Assembly (NCBI RefSeq): GCF_015711645.1 | Contig: NZ_JABTEX010000004.1 | Location: 496,001-560,000, forward strand | Reading direction: 5' to 3' | DNA: 64,000 nucleotides | Origin: Planomonospora sp. ID82291 | GTDB taxonomy: Bacteria > Actinomycetota > Actinomycetes > Streptosporangiales > Streptosporangiaceae | Shown: piece by piece, positions 25,268 to 33,799 of the stretch | Layout: every line of letters begins with the position of its first letter | How positions within the stretch are numbered: position 1 is the stretch's first letter | Made by a program: the position numbers and the translations under genes | The notes under the pieces: generated by a model | What the model was told of the DNA's origin: nothing | Databases searched by the model: none | Seen by the model: the letters and a program-made list of their open reading frames with translations, nothing else

Positions 25268-26620
25268 TCACGCCTCGCTCCTGCGGCGCAGCGCGGCGAG
25301 GATCCCGCGCGGGTCGACGACGCCGTAGCCGTAGTCGTGGTCGAAGCCCACCGTGCTGCGGTCGTCGGCGGTGCGGCGGAGCAGGGTGCGCAGCTGGGCG
25401 GGGGACAGCCGGGAGGCGGGCCACCGCGTGCGGACGGCGGCCACCAGCCCGGCGGCGACCGGGCAGGCCGCCGAGGTGCCGGAGTCGGGCCGGTCGGCGC
25501 CGAACGCCTTCGAGCCGGAGAAGTGCGTGTAGGCGCACAGGTCGGGCTTGCGGTCCTCCAGCCGGCCGGGCCCCTGCGAGGAGTAGCCGACCCGCTCGCC
25601 GCGCGTGTCGACGCCGCCGACCGACAGGACGCGGGGGTGGGAGTTGGCGCCGACGATCGGCCGGTCGGGGAAGGCGCACCGGCCGTCGCGGCAGTCGCGC
25701 CCGCAGTTGCCCGCCGCGAACAGCACGTCGGCGCCGGCCGCCTCCAGACCCGCCACGATCAGGTTGAACGGGTGGGCCGGGTTGTCGGAGTAGTTGCCCG
25801 GGCTGCCGACGGGGAAGTCCCACCGGGGGGAGAACGAGCCCCAGCTGTTGCTGACCACCAGGGCCCGCGACTCCTCGGGCTGGGCGTCCAGGACCGTGCG
25901 CAGGTGGGCGAAGGCCGCGACCGCGTCCGAGAGCAGGCCGTCGACGGCCGAGCCGCCCGGCCGCCGGGAGAGCAGCACGGGGATGTCGATCAGCGTCGCC
26001 TTCGGGGCGGCGATGAGCGTGTCGAAGGCGCACATCGTGCCGTGGTCCACCTCGAACTCGCCCGGCTTGCCCGTCACCCCGGCCGGGTTCCAGCTGCGCG
26101 CGGCGTCCAGCGTGAACTCCCGGCCGAGGTGGCGGGCGACGTGCGCGGCGTTGATCCCGGTGTCCAGCACGGCCAGCGCGACGCCCGCGCCGTCCAGCCC
26201 CTCGCCCGCGAGTTCCTCCACGGCCAGCAGCCGCGCCACGTCGTGCCAGTCGCCCACCGGGGGATCGCCGCCGCAGGTGAGGGTCGACTCGATCACCGGG
26301 TCGGCGAAGACGCCGGTGACGTCGGGCCGGAGCGTCGGCAGCAGGGCCAGCCGGACCGCGGCCTCGTCGTCGGAGATCTCCCCGCGGACCAGGACCGAGG
26401 CGTCCTCGGCGGCGAGCGAGAAGCGCACCGGCCGGCGGAGCGAGAGGGGGTCGCCGCCCGCGGGCGGGACCGGGCGCGGCACCGCCACCGGGGTGAAGGA
26501 GGGGTCCAGGACGACCCCGGGCAGGCCGTCGGCGACGTCGGCCGCGGCCGCGGTCCGGCGGGGGTCGGCCACGGCCGCGACGACGTCCGGAGAGGGGCGG
26601 AGCTGGATCAGGACCCGCAT
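25268..26620 (-). CDS. subtilisin-like serine protease (S8), apparently cytoplasmic
   Basis: A 450-residue subtilase. The catalytic triad is visible: Asp153 in LAVLDTGIN, His193 in VDHGTMCA and Ser383 in SGTSAACPVA, with oxyanion Asn305 in FAAGNCG. No signal peptide or membrane helix precedes it; the protein starts MRVLIQLRPSPDV, and residues 1-130 form an uncharacterised N-terminal domain. Six or so cysteines cluster around GNCGRDCRDGRCAF. It heads a two-gene unit with the 84-residue protein. Lack of export suggests an intracellular role or a processing function, not nutrition. Confidence 0.87.
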   Translation of the reverse strand: MRVLIQLRPSPDVVAAVADPRRTAAAADVADGLPGVVLDPSFTPVAVPRPVPPAGGDPLSLRRPVRFSLAAEDASVLVRGEISDDEAAVRLALLPTLRPDVTGVFADPVIESTLTCGGDPPVGDWHDVARLLAVEELAGEGLDGAGVALAVLDTGINAAHVARHLGREFTLDAARSWNPAGVTGKPGEFEVDHGTMCAFDTLIAAPKATLIDIPVLLSRRPGGSAVDGLLSDAVAAFAHLRTVLDAQPEESRALVVSNSWGSFSPRWDFPVGSPGNYSDNPAHPFNLIVAGLEAAGADVLFAAGNCGRDCRDGRCAFPDRPIVGANSHPRVLSVGGVDTRGERVGYSSQGPGRLEDRKPDLCAYTHFSGSKAFGADRPDSGTSAACPVAAGLVAAVRTRWPASRLSPAQLRTLLRRTADDRSTVGFDHDYGYGVVDPRGILAALRRRSEA

Positions 26621-26800
26621 TGCACACCACCGAGGGTTGAAGGGATTCGAGGACGGCGAACCTCCCCACGTTCCTGCATCTGCACGGCTCCGTCCAGTCC
26701 CGCAAACCGCCCGCCACCAGCGTCTGCGGTGCAATCCCGGTGAATCGTCGCGGCCGGTCCTCCTTCCGCGGGAGGGCCGGGATCACTACGTTTGGACGGC

Positions 26801-28846
26801 ATGACCGCCGCGGCGCAGAGCACGCCACCCCACCGCCCCGACACCCGCTCCGAGCACTGGCTCGACACCCGGCCGAGACTCGTCGTGGCCAGCGCCTTCA
26901 TGCTCTTCCTGGAGCTGGCGCTGATCCGGTGGACCGGGTCGAACATCGTGCACCTGAGCTACTTCACCAACTTCGTGCTGCTCGGCTCGTTCCTCGGCAT
27001 CGGGCTGGGCTTCCTGCGGGTGGGGCGGACGGACCGGCCGCCGTACTACTCGCCGGTCGCGCTGGCCGTGCTGGTCGCCGTCATCCTGCTGTTCCCGGTC
27101 ACCGTGGACCGCCACACCGAGGGCGTCCTGTACTGGACCAGCCTGAGCGCGGGCGGGCCGCCGCCCTGGCTGATCCTGCCGGTGGTCTTCGTCGCCGCGG
27201 CGGTCGTGCTGATGGGCCCGGCCGAGCTGGTCGGCCGCTGCTTCCCGGAGCTGGACCGGCTGGAGGCCTACCGCTACGACCTGGTCGGCAGCCTGACCGG
27301 CATCGGCCTGTTCACCGCGCTGTCGTTCCTCGGCGCGCCCCCGGTGGCGTGGGGCGTCATCGCCGCGCTGGCCTACGCCGTCCTGCTCCGGCCGCGCGGC
27401 CTGTGGCCGCGGGTCGCGCTGGCCGTGCCGGCGCTGGTGGTCGTCGCGGCGCTGGCGGCCGAGACGCTGACCGCCGGGGCCCTGTGGTCGCCGTACTACA
27501 AGGTGACCCACAGCCGCTTCGCGCAGGAGGGCGTGCCGGTGATGGACATCCAGGTCAACGGGATCCCGCACCAGCGGGCCGTCCCGGCGGCCAGCCGCCT
27601 GGAGTGGGAGCGGCAGTACGCCCTGCCGTACGAGCGGGCGGCCGGCGGTCGGCTGGACGACGTGCTGATCGTGGGCGCGGGCAGCGGCACCGACGTGGCG
27701 ATCGCGCTGTCCAAGGGGGCCGGGCGGGTGGACGCGGTGGAGATCGATCCGCGGCTGCGCGAGCTGGGCGCGGCCCATCACCCCGACCGGCCCTACGCCG
27801 ACCCGCGCGTCACCACCCACATCACCGACGGCCGCGCCTTCCTGGAGCAGACGGGCAAGAAGTACGACCTGATCCTGTTCGCCCTGCCCGACTCGCTCAC
27901 CCTGGTCTCCGGGGCGAGCTCGCTCCGGCTGGAGAGCTACCTGTTCACCCGGGAGGCGATGGAGGCGGCCCGGGAGCGCCTCAAGCCGGGCGGCGCCTTC
28001 TCGATGTACAACTACTACCGGGAGAGCTGGCTGGTGGACCGGCTCGCCTCGACCGTGCAGGCCGCCTTCGGGCACAGGCCGTGCGTGGACGTGGTGAGCA
28101 CGGCCGGCCAGCAGGCGGTGATCACCGCGGGGGTCACCGAGCGGGCCCAGTCCTGCGGGGCCGAGTGGGCGGGCGCGACCGCCGCCACCCCGCCGCCCTC
28201 CGGGGACGACCGGCCCTTCCTCTACCTGAAGGACCGGACGATCCCGCAGATCTACGTCGTCACCCTGCTGCTGATCCTGGTCGTCAGCCTGCTCGCGGTC
28301 CGGGTGGTCGCCGGGCCGTACCGCCGGATGCGCCCCTACGCCGACCTGTTCCTGCTCGGGGTGGCGTTCCTGCTGCTGGAGACCAAGAGCGTGACCGGGT
28401 TCGCGCTGCTGTTCGGCACCACCTGGGTGGTCAACGCGATCGTGTTCGCCGGGGTGCTGGTCGCGGTGCTGGCCGCGGTGGAGGTGACGCGCCGCTTCCG
28501 GACCCCGCCGCTGCCCGTCATGTACGGCGTGCTGCTGGCCGGCCTGGTGCTGGCCTGGCTGGTGCCGAACTCCTGGCTGCTGGGCCTGCCGGTGCCGGTG
28601 CGGGCGGTGGTCGCCGTGGCGGTGGCGTTCCTGCCGATCTTCGCGGCCAACGTGGTGTTCGCCAAGCGCTTCGCCGACTCCGCCGACGGCACGACCGCGT
28701 TCGGCGCCAACCTGCTGGGCGCGATGGTCGGCGGCTGCCTGGAGTACCTGGCGCTGGTCATCGGCTACCAGGCGCTGCTGATCGTGGCGGGCCTGCTCTA
28801 CCTGGGGGCGTTCGCGCTGCTGCCGAGGACCGCGCGGACCGTGTGA
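26801..28846 (+). CDS. membrane protein with spermidine-synthase-like methyltransferase fold domain
   Basis: A 681-residue protein with three parts. About seven hydrophobic helices come first (residues 25-235). A soluble domain with the spermidine synthase / methyltransferase nucleotide motif VLIVGAGSGTDVA near 288 and AVEIDPRLRELG follows. About six more helices lie from about 483 to the end. Membrane-embedded spermine/spermidine synthase-like proteins of this layout are widespread but uncharacterised. The polyamine-binding residues cannot be confirmed, so the reaction is unknown. The ATG at 26801 is chosen; a TTG 9 bp upstream is possible. A 29-bp duplication starts at its last codons. Confidence 0.8.
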   Translation: MTAAAQSTPPHRPDTRSEHWLDTRPRLVVASAFMLFLELALIRWTGSNIVHLSYFTNFVLLGSFLGIGLGFLRVGRTDRPPYYSPVALAVLVAVILLFPVTVDRHTEGVLYWTSLSAGGPPPWLILPVVFVAAAVVLMGPAELVGRCFPELDRLEAYRYDLVGSLTGIGLFTALSFLGAPPVAWGVIAALAYAVLLRPRGLWPRVALAVPALVVVAALAAETLTAGALWSPYYKVTHSRFAQEGVPVMDIQVNGIPHQRAVPAASRLEWERQYALPYERAAGGRLDDVLIVGAGSGTDVAIALSKGAGRVDAVEIDPRLRELGAAHHPDRPYADPRVTTHITDGRAFLEQTGKKYDLILFALPDSLTLVSGASSLRLESYLFTREAMEAARERLKPGGAFSMYNYYRESWLVDRLASTVQAAFGHRPCVDVVSTAGQQAVITAGVTERAQSCGAEWAGATAATPPPSGDDRPFLYLKDRTIPQIYVVTLLLILVVSLLAVRVVAGPYRRMRPYADLFLLGVAFLLLETKSVTGFALLFGTTWVVNAIVFAGVLVAVLAAVEVTRRFRTPPLPVMYGVLLAGLVLAWLVPNSWLLGLPVPVRAVVAVAVAFLPIFAANVVFAKRFADSADGTTAFGANLLGAMVGGCLEYLALVIGYQALLIVAGLLYLGAFALLPRTARTV

Positions 28847-28895
28847 GCGCATCCCGGCCGGACGGGACCGTGTGAGCGCATCCCGGCCGGACGGG
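28838..28895. repeat. 29-bp perfect tandem duplication across a stop codon
   Basis: The 29 bases 28838-28866, which include the last codons and stop of the spermidine-synthase-like gene, are repeated exactly at 28867-28895 (the unit begins ACCGTGTGAGCGCATCCCGG). The second copy carries an unused in-frame-like stop. Confidence 0.92.
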
Positions 28896-29000
28896 TGGGG
28901 CCGGACGCGCACCGGGCGGGCCGGGCGCGCTCAGCCGGTCCCCGGGCGGACCGGATGAGCGGGGCCCGGGCGGACCGGCCCCCGGGCGCACCGGACGCGC

Positions 29001-29033
29001 GGGGCCCGGACCCCGCGAGGGGGTCCGGGCCCC
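29001..29033. terminator. bidirectional hairpin terminator
   Basis: A perfect 14-bp stem (GGGGCCCGGACCCC and complement) with a 5-bp loop between the convergent spermidine-synthase-like and LytR-CpsA-Psr genes. Confidence 0.75.
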
Positions 29034-29059
29034 GAAGGCGCGGCGCGGATTCCGCGGGT

Positions 29060-30934
29060 CTAGAGGCCGCAGACCTCGTCGAGGGACTGGGCGCTCCTGT
29101 TGGCCGTCGGGCTCTTGCTGGCCGTCGGCTTGGCGGGCGCGCTGAGCGTCGGGGTGGGGGAAGCGCCGATGGTACCGGTGGCACCGGTCGCGCCGGGCGT
29201 GGCCGTCCCGCGGCCGGCCAGGGGGGCGCGGCGGGGCTGGGTCGACTGGCGCAGCGCCTTGGCGGACGCGGCGCGGATCTTCTGCCAGTCGGGGGAGCCG
29301 GTGTAGAACTCCGGCGGCACGAACTGGAGGCTGGTGATCCTGGCGTCCTTGACCTTGAGGGCCAGGTCGGTCAGGTGCTCCAGCATGTCGCGCGGGATGT
29401 TCGTCCGGGCCATGCGCTTGGCCACACCTGCGATCTTGGTGAAGTTCGTCAGGACGACGGCGGGGGTGGCCTGCTGGGCGAACGCGCCGATGACGCAGCG
29501 CTGGCGGGCCATCCGGGAGAAGTCGTCGCTGCCGACGCGCGAGCGGCCGTACCAGAGGGCCTCCTCGCCGGAGAGCGTCCGGTAGCCGGCCTTGATCGTG
29601 CCGGCGGTGCCGAACGAGCCGCCGTACTTGACGTCCTGGTCCACCTTGATCTTCAGGCCGCCGATGGCGTCGACGAGGTGGGCGAAGCCGTACATGTTGA
29701 TCAGGGCGTAGTAGTCGACCTTCAGGTTGAGCGTGTAGCCGATGGCGTCCATGAGCGCCCGGGGGCCCTGGTGCTTGCGCCCCATGACCTCCGGATGGTC
29801 CTCGGCGTACTGCCAGACCTCGTTGAGCAGGCCGCCGTTGGGCAGCTCGCGCATGAAGCCGTTGGGGAACTGCTTGGCCAGCGGGCTGGTGGGCGGGAAG
29901 CGCACGTGCTGCAGGTTGCGGGGGAGGCTGAACATGACGGTGTTGCCGGTCTTGATGTGGATGCTGGCCACGTTCATGCTGTCGGTGCGGATGCCCTCCC
30001 GGTTGCCCGCGCCGTCGCCGCCGATGAGCAGGAAGTTGATCCGGTCGCGCCCGTCCCAGGGGTCCTCGGGCTTGAACGTGGGCGCGGCGGGGTCCTGCGG
30101 GTCGGTCGGGAAGATGGCGTTGACCGTCTGCTTGACGGTCAGCACCGTGCTGGCGGCCAGCGCGAAGGGAGCCGTCACCGCCACGCAGAGCGTGCCGATG
30201 GCGATGCCGGAGACGATCTGGCCGGTGCCGTTGAGCCGGCTGGGGCCGAGCGTGATGTAGGAGGCGAGCACCAGCAGGAACCAGCCGAGCGCGCCGAGTC
30301 CGGCCAGGCCCACGCCCAGGCCGAGCACGCCGTCCCGGGTGGCGAGGCCGGTGTTGCCCTCGCCGGAGAGCGTGATCGCGGTGATCAGCCCCAGGAGCAG
30401 CAGCACGCCGAAGGCGCCGAGCAGGATGGAGCCGGTGCGGCGCCGCCCGGCGCGCAGGTGCGCCGCGCCGGGCAGGATCACCGAGAGCGCGGTCCAGCCG
30501 ATGAGCGTCCCGGTGGTCAGCGGCCGGGCGAACCGGGGCGGCGACGCCGGTGCGGCCGTCGGGCCCGCGGAGTCCGTCGGCGGACCCGCCGGGACGGGAC
30601 CGGGCCGCGCGCCGGACGGCGGGGTCCCGCCCGCGCCCGGGGCGGTGCCCCCCGCCTCCGCGGCTTCCGCGACCGGTGCGCCGGACGCGGCCGGGACGCC
30701 GGCCGCCGCGGGAACGCCGGCCGCCGCGGATGCGTCGGTCGCGGCGGGGACGCCGGACGTGGAAGCGCCCGGCGCGCCGGATGCGCGTCCGGGGGTCGCG
30801 GCGGGGACGCCGGACGTCTGTCCGGTGGGCGTGTCGGGCACGCCGCCGGGGCGTGGGGCCCGGCCCGCGCGTCGGCGGGGGCGGCGTTTCCCGCCCTCGC
30901 CGGTGAGATCCCCCGAGTCCTGCCCAAGGTGCAT
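29060..30934 (-). CDS. LytR-CpsA-Psr (LCP) family protein
   Basis: A 624-residue cell-envelope protein that should attach polymers such as teichoic or teichuronic acids or arabinogalactan-like glycans to peptidoglycan. Residues 1-150 are a low-complexity Ala/Gly/Pro cytoplasmic region, followed by about four membrane helices (160-290). The extracellular LCP domain carries INFLLIGGDGAG, GIRTDSMNVASIHI, FSLPRNLQHV and the late YGRSRVGSDDFSRMARQ. A Ser/Thr/Pro-rich tail ends it. Most LCP proteins have one helix, so the extra membrane helices are notable. The ATG at 30934 or a GTG at 30940 starts it. Confidence 0.87.
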   Translation of the reverse strand: MHLGQDSGDLTGEGGKRRPRRRAGRAPRPGGVPDTPTGQTSGVPAATPGRASGAPGASTSGVPAATDASAAAGVPAAAGVPAASGAPVAEAAEAGGTAPGAGGTPPSGARPGPVPAGPPTDSAGPTAAPASPPRFARPLTTGTLIGWTALSVILPGAAHLRAGRRRTGSILLGAFGVLLLLGLITAITLSGEGNTGLATRDGVLGLGVGLAGLGALGWFLLVLASYITLGPSRLNGTGQIVSGIAIGTLCVAVTAPFALAASTVLTVKQTVNAIFPTDPQDPAAPTFKPEDPWDGRDRINFLLIGGDGAGNREGIRTDSMNVASIHIKTGNTVMFSLPRNLQHVRFPPTSPLAKQFPNGFMRELPNGGLLNEVWQYAEDHPEVMGRKHQGPRALMDAIGYTLNLKVDYYALINMYGFAHLVDAIGGLKIKVDQDVKYGGSFGTAGTIKAGYRTLSGEEALWYGRSRVGSDDFSRMARQRCVIGAFAQQATPAVVLTNFTKIAGVAKRMARTNIPRDMLEHLTDLALKVKDARITSLQFVPPEFYTGSPDWQKIRAASAKALRQSTQPRRAPLAGRGTATPGATGATGTIGASPTPTLSAPAKPTASKSPTANRSAQSLDEVCGL

Positions 30935-30999
30935 CGTCACACCGCTTCCTATGGTTTCGCCCGGTCCACCTGGCTGACAGCCGAGGTTCCCCGATTGCA

Positions 31000-31059
31000 C
31001 AGAATTGCCCTGGATTCTAGCCCCCATATCTGGACATGACAGACAGCTGGGCAATTCTG
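31000..31059. promoter_or_regulatory. 11-bp perfect inverted repeat between metallopeptidase and LCP genes
   Basis: CAGAATTGCCC (31000-31010) and GGGCAATTCTG (31049-31059) are exact complements, 38 bp apart. They lie just after the metallopeptidase stop and upstream of the LCP start, both on the minus strand. The repeat could be an operator pair or a long-loop hairpin. Confidence 0.5.
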
Positions 31060-31077
31060 GATGAAGGGAGGTTTAAC

Positions 31078-32613
31078 CTATGAGGTCGTGGAGGACGGGG
31101 CGAGCCAGGTGTTGCACTGGAAGGTCTTGTTCTTCTCGTAGCCCTGGCGGAACCAGCGGTTGTTGTTCGCCGGGGAGCCGTGGTCGCGGGGCCAGCCCGG
31201 ATGGTCTCCCACCCGCGAGTAGAAGTAGTAGAGCGTGTTGCGCCGGGCCGGGGTGACCGGGTAGCTGGCCGCGGCCGCGCGCATGAACATCCCGCCGAAG
31301 CAGGTGGCCTGGAGCTCGAACCGGCGGCTCAGCGCGAGCTTGCCGCTCCGGCTGCCCGACTCGAGCGTCTGCTGCCACCAGGTGTTGGACAGGCCCGACA
31401 GCTGCTGGACGTGGTGACCGTACTCGTGGGCCATCATGCTGATGATCGCGCCGTGCCAGTCGGTGATCTGGCCGTAGCCCAGCGAGTTGCCCGACCCCTT
31501 GGCCATCGCCGCGGTGGAGGCGTAGATCGTGGTGTTGCGCGGGCAGTAGTACGGCACGATGCTCCCGGTCTGCGGGAAGTCCCCGCAGGCGCCGCGGCCC
31601 CGCCGCGACGCGACGGCGTAGCCCGGGCGGTGCCAGGCGATGCCCTGGTCCTTCAGGACCTTCGACCAGACCTTGTCCATGCACCGGGACGTCTTGAGGA
31701 TCAGCGACTTGAGCTGGCTGTGGTTGTAGATGCTCCCGGAGCCCGCCGGGCAGTGCACCCGGGGCAGGCCCCGGGGGGAGTAGAGGGAGTTGTTCTTCAG
31801 GCTCGTGTTGAGGGTCCGCCGCGGGGTGGAGGTCTCCGATGGCTCCGCGGACGGCCGGGACGTACGGGGCTCCGGTTCGTCGCTCCTGCCGTCGCCGGGC
31901 CGTCCGGTGGAGCGCTCGTTCGGGGTGAAGGTGGGGATCGCGACCGAGGGGACCGAGGCCGAGTCGCGGCTGCTCTTGATCACCGCCCCGGCCAGCACGA
32001 GCCCGGTGAAGACCAGCGCGAGCAGGCCGAAGACCGTGCCGATGACCACTCCGGCCCCGCCGCCGCGGGGACGCGCCGGCTGCCAGGCGGGCGGCGGGTA
32101 GGCGGGCGGGCGGTGGTGGGGAGCCGGGGGCGGGGGCTGGCCGTACGGCATGCGTGCCTGGCCGGGCGGCGGTGCCTGGGGGTGGCCCTGCGGGGGTCCG
32201 GGGTGGGGGTAGGGGGCGTTCGGCGGGGGCGGGTAGCCCTGTCCGGCGGGCGGGCCCTGCGGCGGGGCCGGGGGCGGAGGGGCCTGGTACGGAGGGGCCG
32301 GGGGCGGAGGGGCCTGGTACGGACGGCCCTGCACGGGCCCCTGAGGCGGGTGGACCGGCGGCCGGTGGGGGGCCGGGGGCGGGGGCTGGCCGTACGGCGC
32401 GCGTGCCTGGCCGGGCGGCGGTGTCTGGGGGTGGCCCTGCGGGGGTCCGGGGTAGGGGGCGTTCGGCGGGGGCGGGTAGCCCTGTCCGGCGGGCGGGCCC
32501 TGCGGCGGGGCCTGGTGCGGACGGCCCTGCGGCGGGTGGCCGGGCGGCGGCGGGGCGGGATGCGGCCGCCCCTGAGGCGGTGGCGGCGGAGGGTACTGCC
32601 CGCTGGCTGTCAC
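31078..32613 (-). CDS. proline-rich membrane-anchored neutral zinc metallopeptidase
   Basis: A 511-residue protein. Residues 1-190 are Pro/Gln/Gly-rich repeats facing the cytoplasm. A single helix follows (GVVIGTVFGLLALVFTGLVL), then an extracellular neutral zinc peptidase domain (PF04228, YpfJ-like) with the zinc motif HEYGHHVQQ and the third ligand in RFELQATCFGG. The N-terminal repeat contains a 47-residue block present twice. The GTG at 32613 follows GGGGAGA and gives the sequence TASGQYPPPPPP. The natural substrate of the family is not known. A 199-bp gap upstream holds the divergent promoters with LysR. Confidence 0.85.
   Translation of the reverse strand: MTASGQYPPPPPPQGRPHPAPPPPGHPPQGRPHQAPPQGPPAGQGYPPPPNAPYPGPPQGHPQTPPPGQARAPYGQPPPPAPHRPPVHPPQGPVQGRPYQAPPPPAPPYQAPPPPAPPQGPPAGQGYPPPPNAPYPHPGPPQGHPQAPPPGQARMPYGQPPPPAPHHRPPAYPPPAWQPARPRGGGAGVVIGTVFGLLALVFTGLVLAGAVIKSSRDSASVPSVAIPTFTPNERSTGRPGDGRSDEPEPRTSRPSAEPSETSTPRRTLNTSLKNNSLYSPRGLPRVHCPAGSGSIYNHSQLKSLILKTSRCMDKVWSKVLKDQGIAWHRPGYAVASRRGRGACGDFPQTGSIVPYYCPRNTTIYASTAAMAKGSGNSLGYGQITDWHGAIISMMAHEYGHHVQQLSGLSNTWWQQTLESGSRSGKLALSRRFELQATCFGGMFMRAAAASYPVTPARRNTLYYFYSRVGDHPGWPRDHGSPANNNRWFRQGYEKNKTFQCNTWLAPSSTTS
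32123..32512. repeat. 147/141-bp direct repeats inside the metallopeptidase gene
   Basis: The segments 32123-32269 and 32372-32512 are nearly identical, the second lacking 6 bp. They encode two copies of a PPAGQGYPPPPNAPYP-type block. Between them lie shorter copies of GGCCGGGGGCGGAGGGGCCT. All lengths are multiples of three, so the frame is kept. Confidence 0.88.
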
Positions 32614-32812
32614 TCTGTCTCCCCGTGTCTCCCCGTGCACCAGGCGTCCGCTCGGACCGACCGGCCTGATGCCTTGTCGAATTTGGGGCGTAAGCATACT
32701 GATTTATCATTCGTCACGGATGTGACCGTATTCGGCTACCGTCCGAAATCATCTGAGGTGATCTCCGCGATGTGCAGGACCCGGCCGGTCGCCGTGTCCT
32801 AGCTTCGGAGCC

Positions 32813-33682
32813 ATGAATCTGCAGCAGCTCCGCTACGTGGTCGCGACGGCGGAGCACCGCACCATGACCGATGCGGCCAGGTCGCTGTACATCGCACAAC
32901 CTGCGCTCTCCCGTGCGATCAGAGATCTGGAACGCGAGCTCGGGATGACGTTGTTCGCCCGCTCCGGGCGCGGTGTGATCGTCACGGCGCAGGGGCGCCG
33001 GGTGGTCACGCTGGCCCGGGAGGCGCTCGACGCCGTCCACGAGATCGAGGCGCTCTCCGCCCAGGGCCGGTCGCCCGCGGCGGAACTGCGCATCGCCTCC
33101 CCCCCCGGTCTCGAACCGGGGGTGGCGGGCCGCATCCTCCGCGCCTACAGCGCGGAGCACCCCAAGGTGCGCGTGCACATCGTCCGCTGCGACGGACGGG
33201 ACGGCGTGGTCAGCGCCATCAGGGACCAGCGGGCCGACCTCGGCCTCACGGACCTGCCCGTCCCCGCCGACCTGATCAGTCACCCGCTGGAGCGGCAGGA
33301 GATCGTGCTGATCTCCCCGCCCGGCCTCGACCTGCCCGATCCGGTGCCGGTGCGCATGCTCGACGGCATGCCGCTGGTGCTCCCGGCCCCGGGCGGCCTC
33401 CGGCGCAGGGAGTTCGACTCCCTGTTCGCCACGTACGGCGTCGCCCCCGTGGCGGCCCTGGAGACCGACGAGCGCGGCGGCCGGCTGGAGCCGGTCCTGG
33501 CGGGCGCGGCCTCCCTGCTCTGGTACCGCGGGACGGCCGAGCAGGCCGTCCGGGCCGGACTGGTGGTCCGGTCGCTCGATCCCCCGCTCCGCCGGGTGAT
33601 CGCGCTCGTCCACGCGAGGCGGCGCCTGCCCGCCATCGCGCAGGAGTTCCTGACCGTGGCCGAGGGTGGGTCGGCCGCCTAG
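32813..33682 (+). CDS. LysR family transcriptional regulator
   Basis: A 289-residue LysR protein. The winged helix-turn-helix is at residues 1-60 (LQQLRYVVATAEHRTMTDAA, AQPALSRAIRDLERELGMTL), followed by an effector domain with two periplasmic-binding-protein-like lobes. It diverges from the metallopeptidase and precedes folP2 by 117 bp on the same strand, so neither target is certain. The effector is unknown. Confidence 0.88.
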   Translation: MNLQQLRYVVATAEHRTMTDAARSLYIAQPALSRAIRDLERELGMTLFARSGRGVIVTAQGRRVVTLAREALDAVHEIEALSAQGRSPAAELRIASPPGLEPGVAGRILRAYSAEHPKVRVHIVRCDGRDGVVSAIRDQRADLGLTDLPVPADLISHPLERQEIVLISPPGLDLPDPVPVRMLDGMPLVLPAPGGLRRREFDSLFATYGVAPVAALETDERGGRLEPVLAGAASLLWYRGTAEQAVRAGLVVRSLDPPLRRVIALVHARRRLPAIAQEFLTVAEGGSAA

Positions 33683-33799
33683 GAACACCCGGCACGACGG
33701 CCGCACACCGGCCGCCACGTCGGTTGACAGCACGACCCACAGAGGCGGCGCAGGTGGGAGCGCCGGCCTCTCCGGCACCGGGCGGTAGGCTCGGTCCCG

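Noticed and set aside
28838-28895. Possible attachment site or target-site duplication of a mobile element
   Set aside because: The two copies are directly adjacent and no integrase or transposase gene is near.
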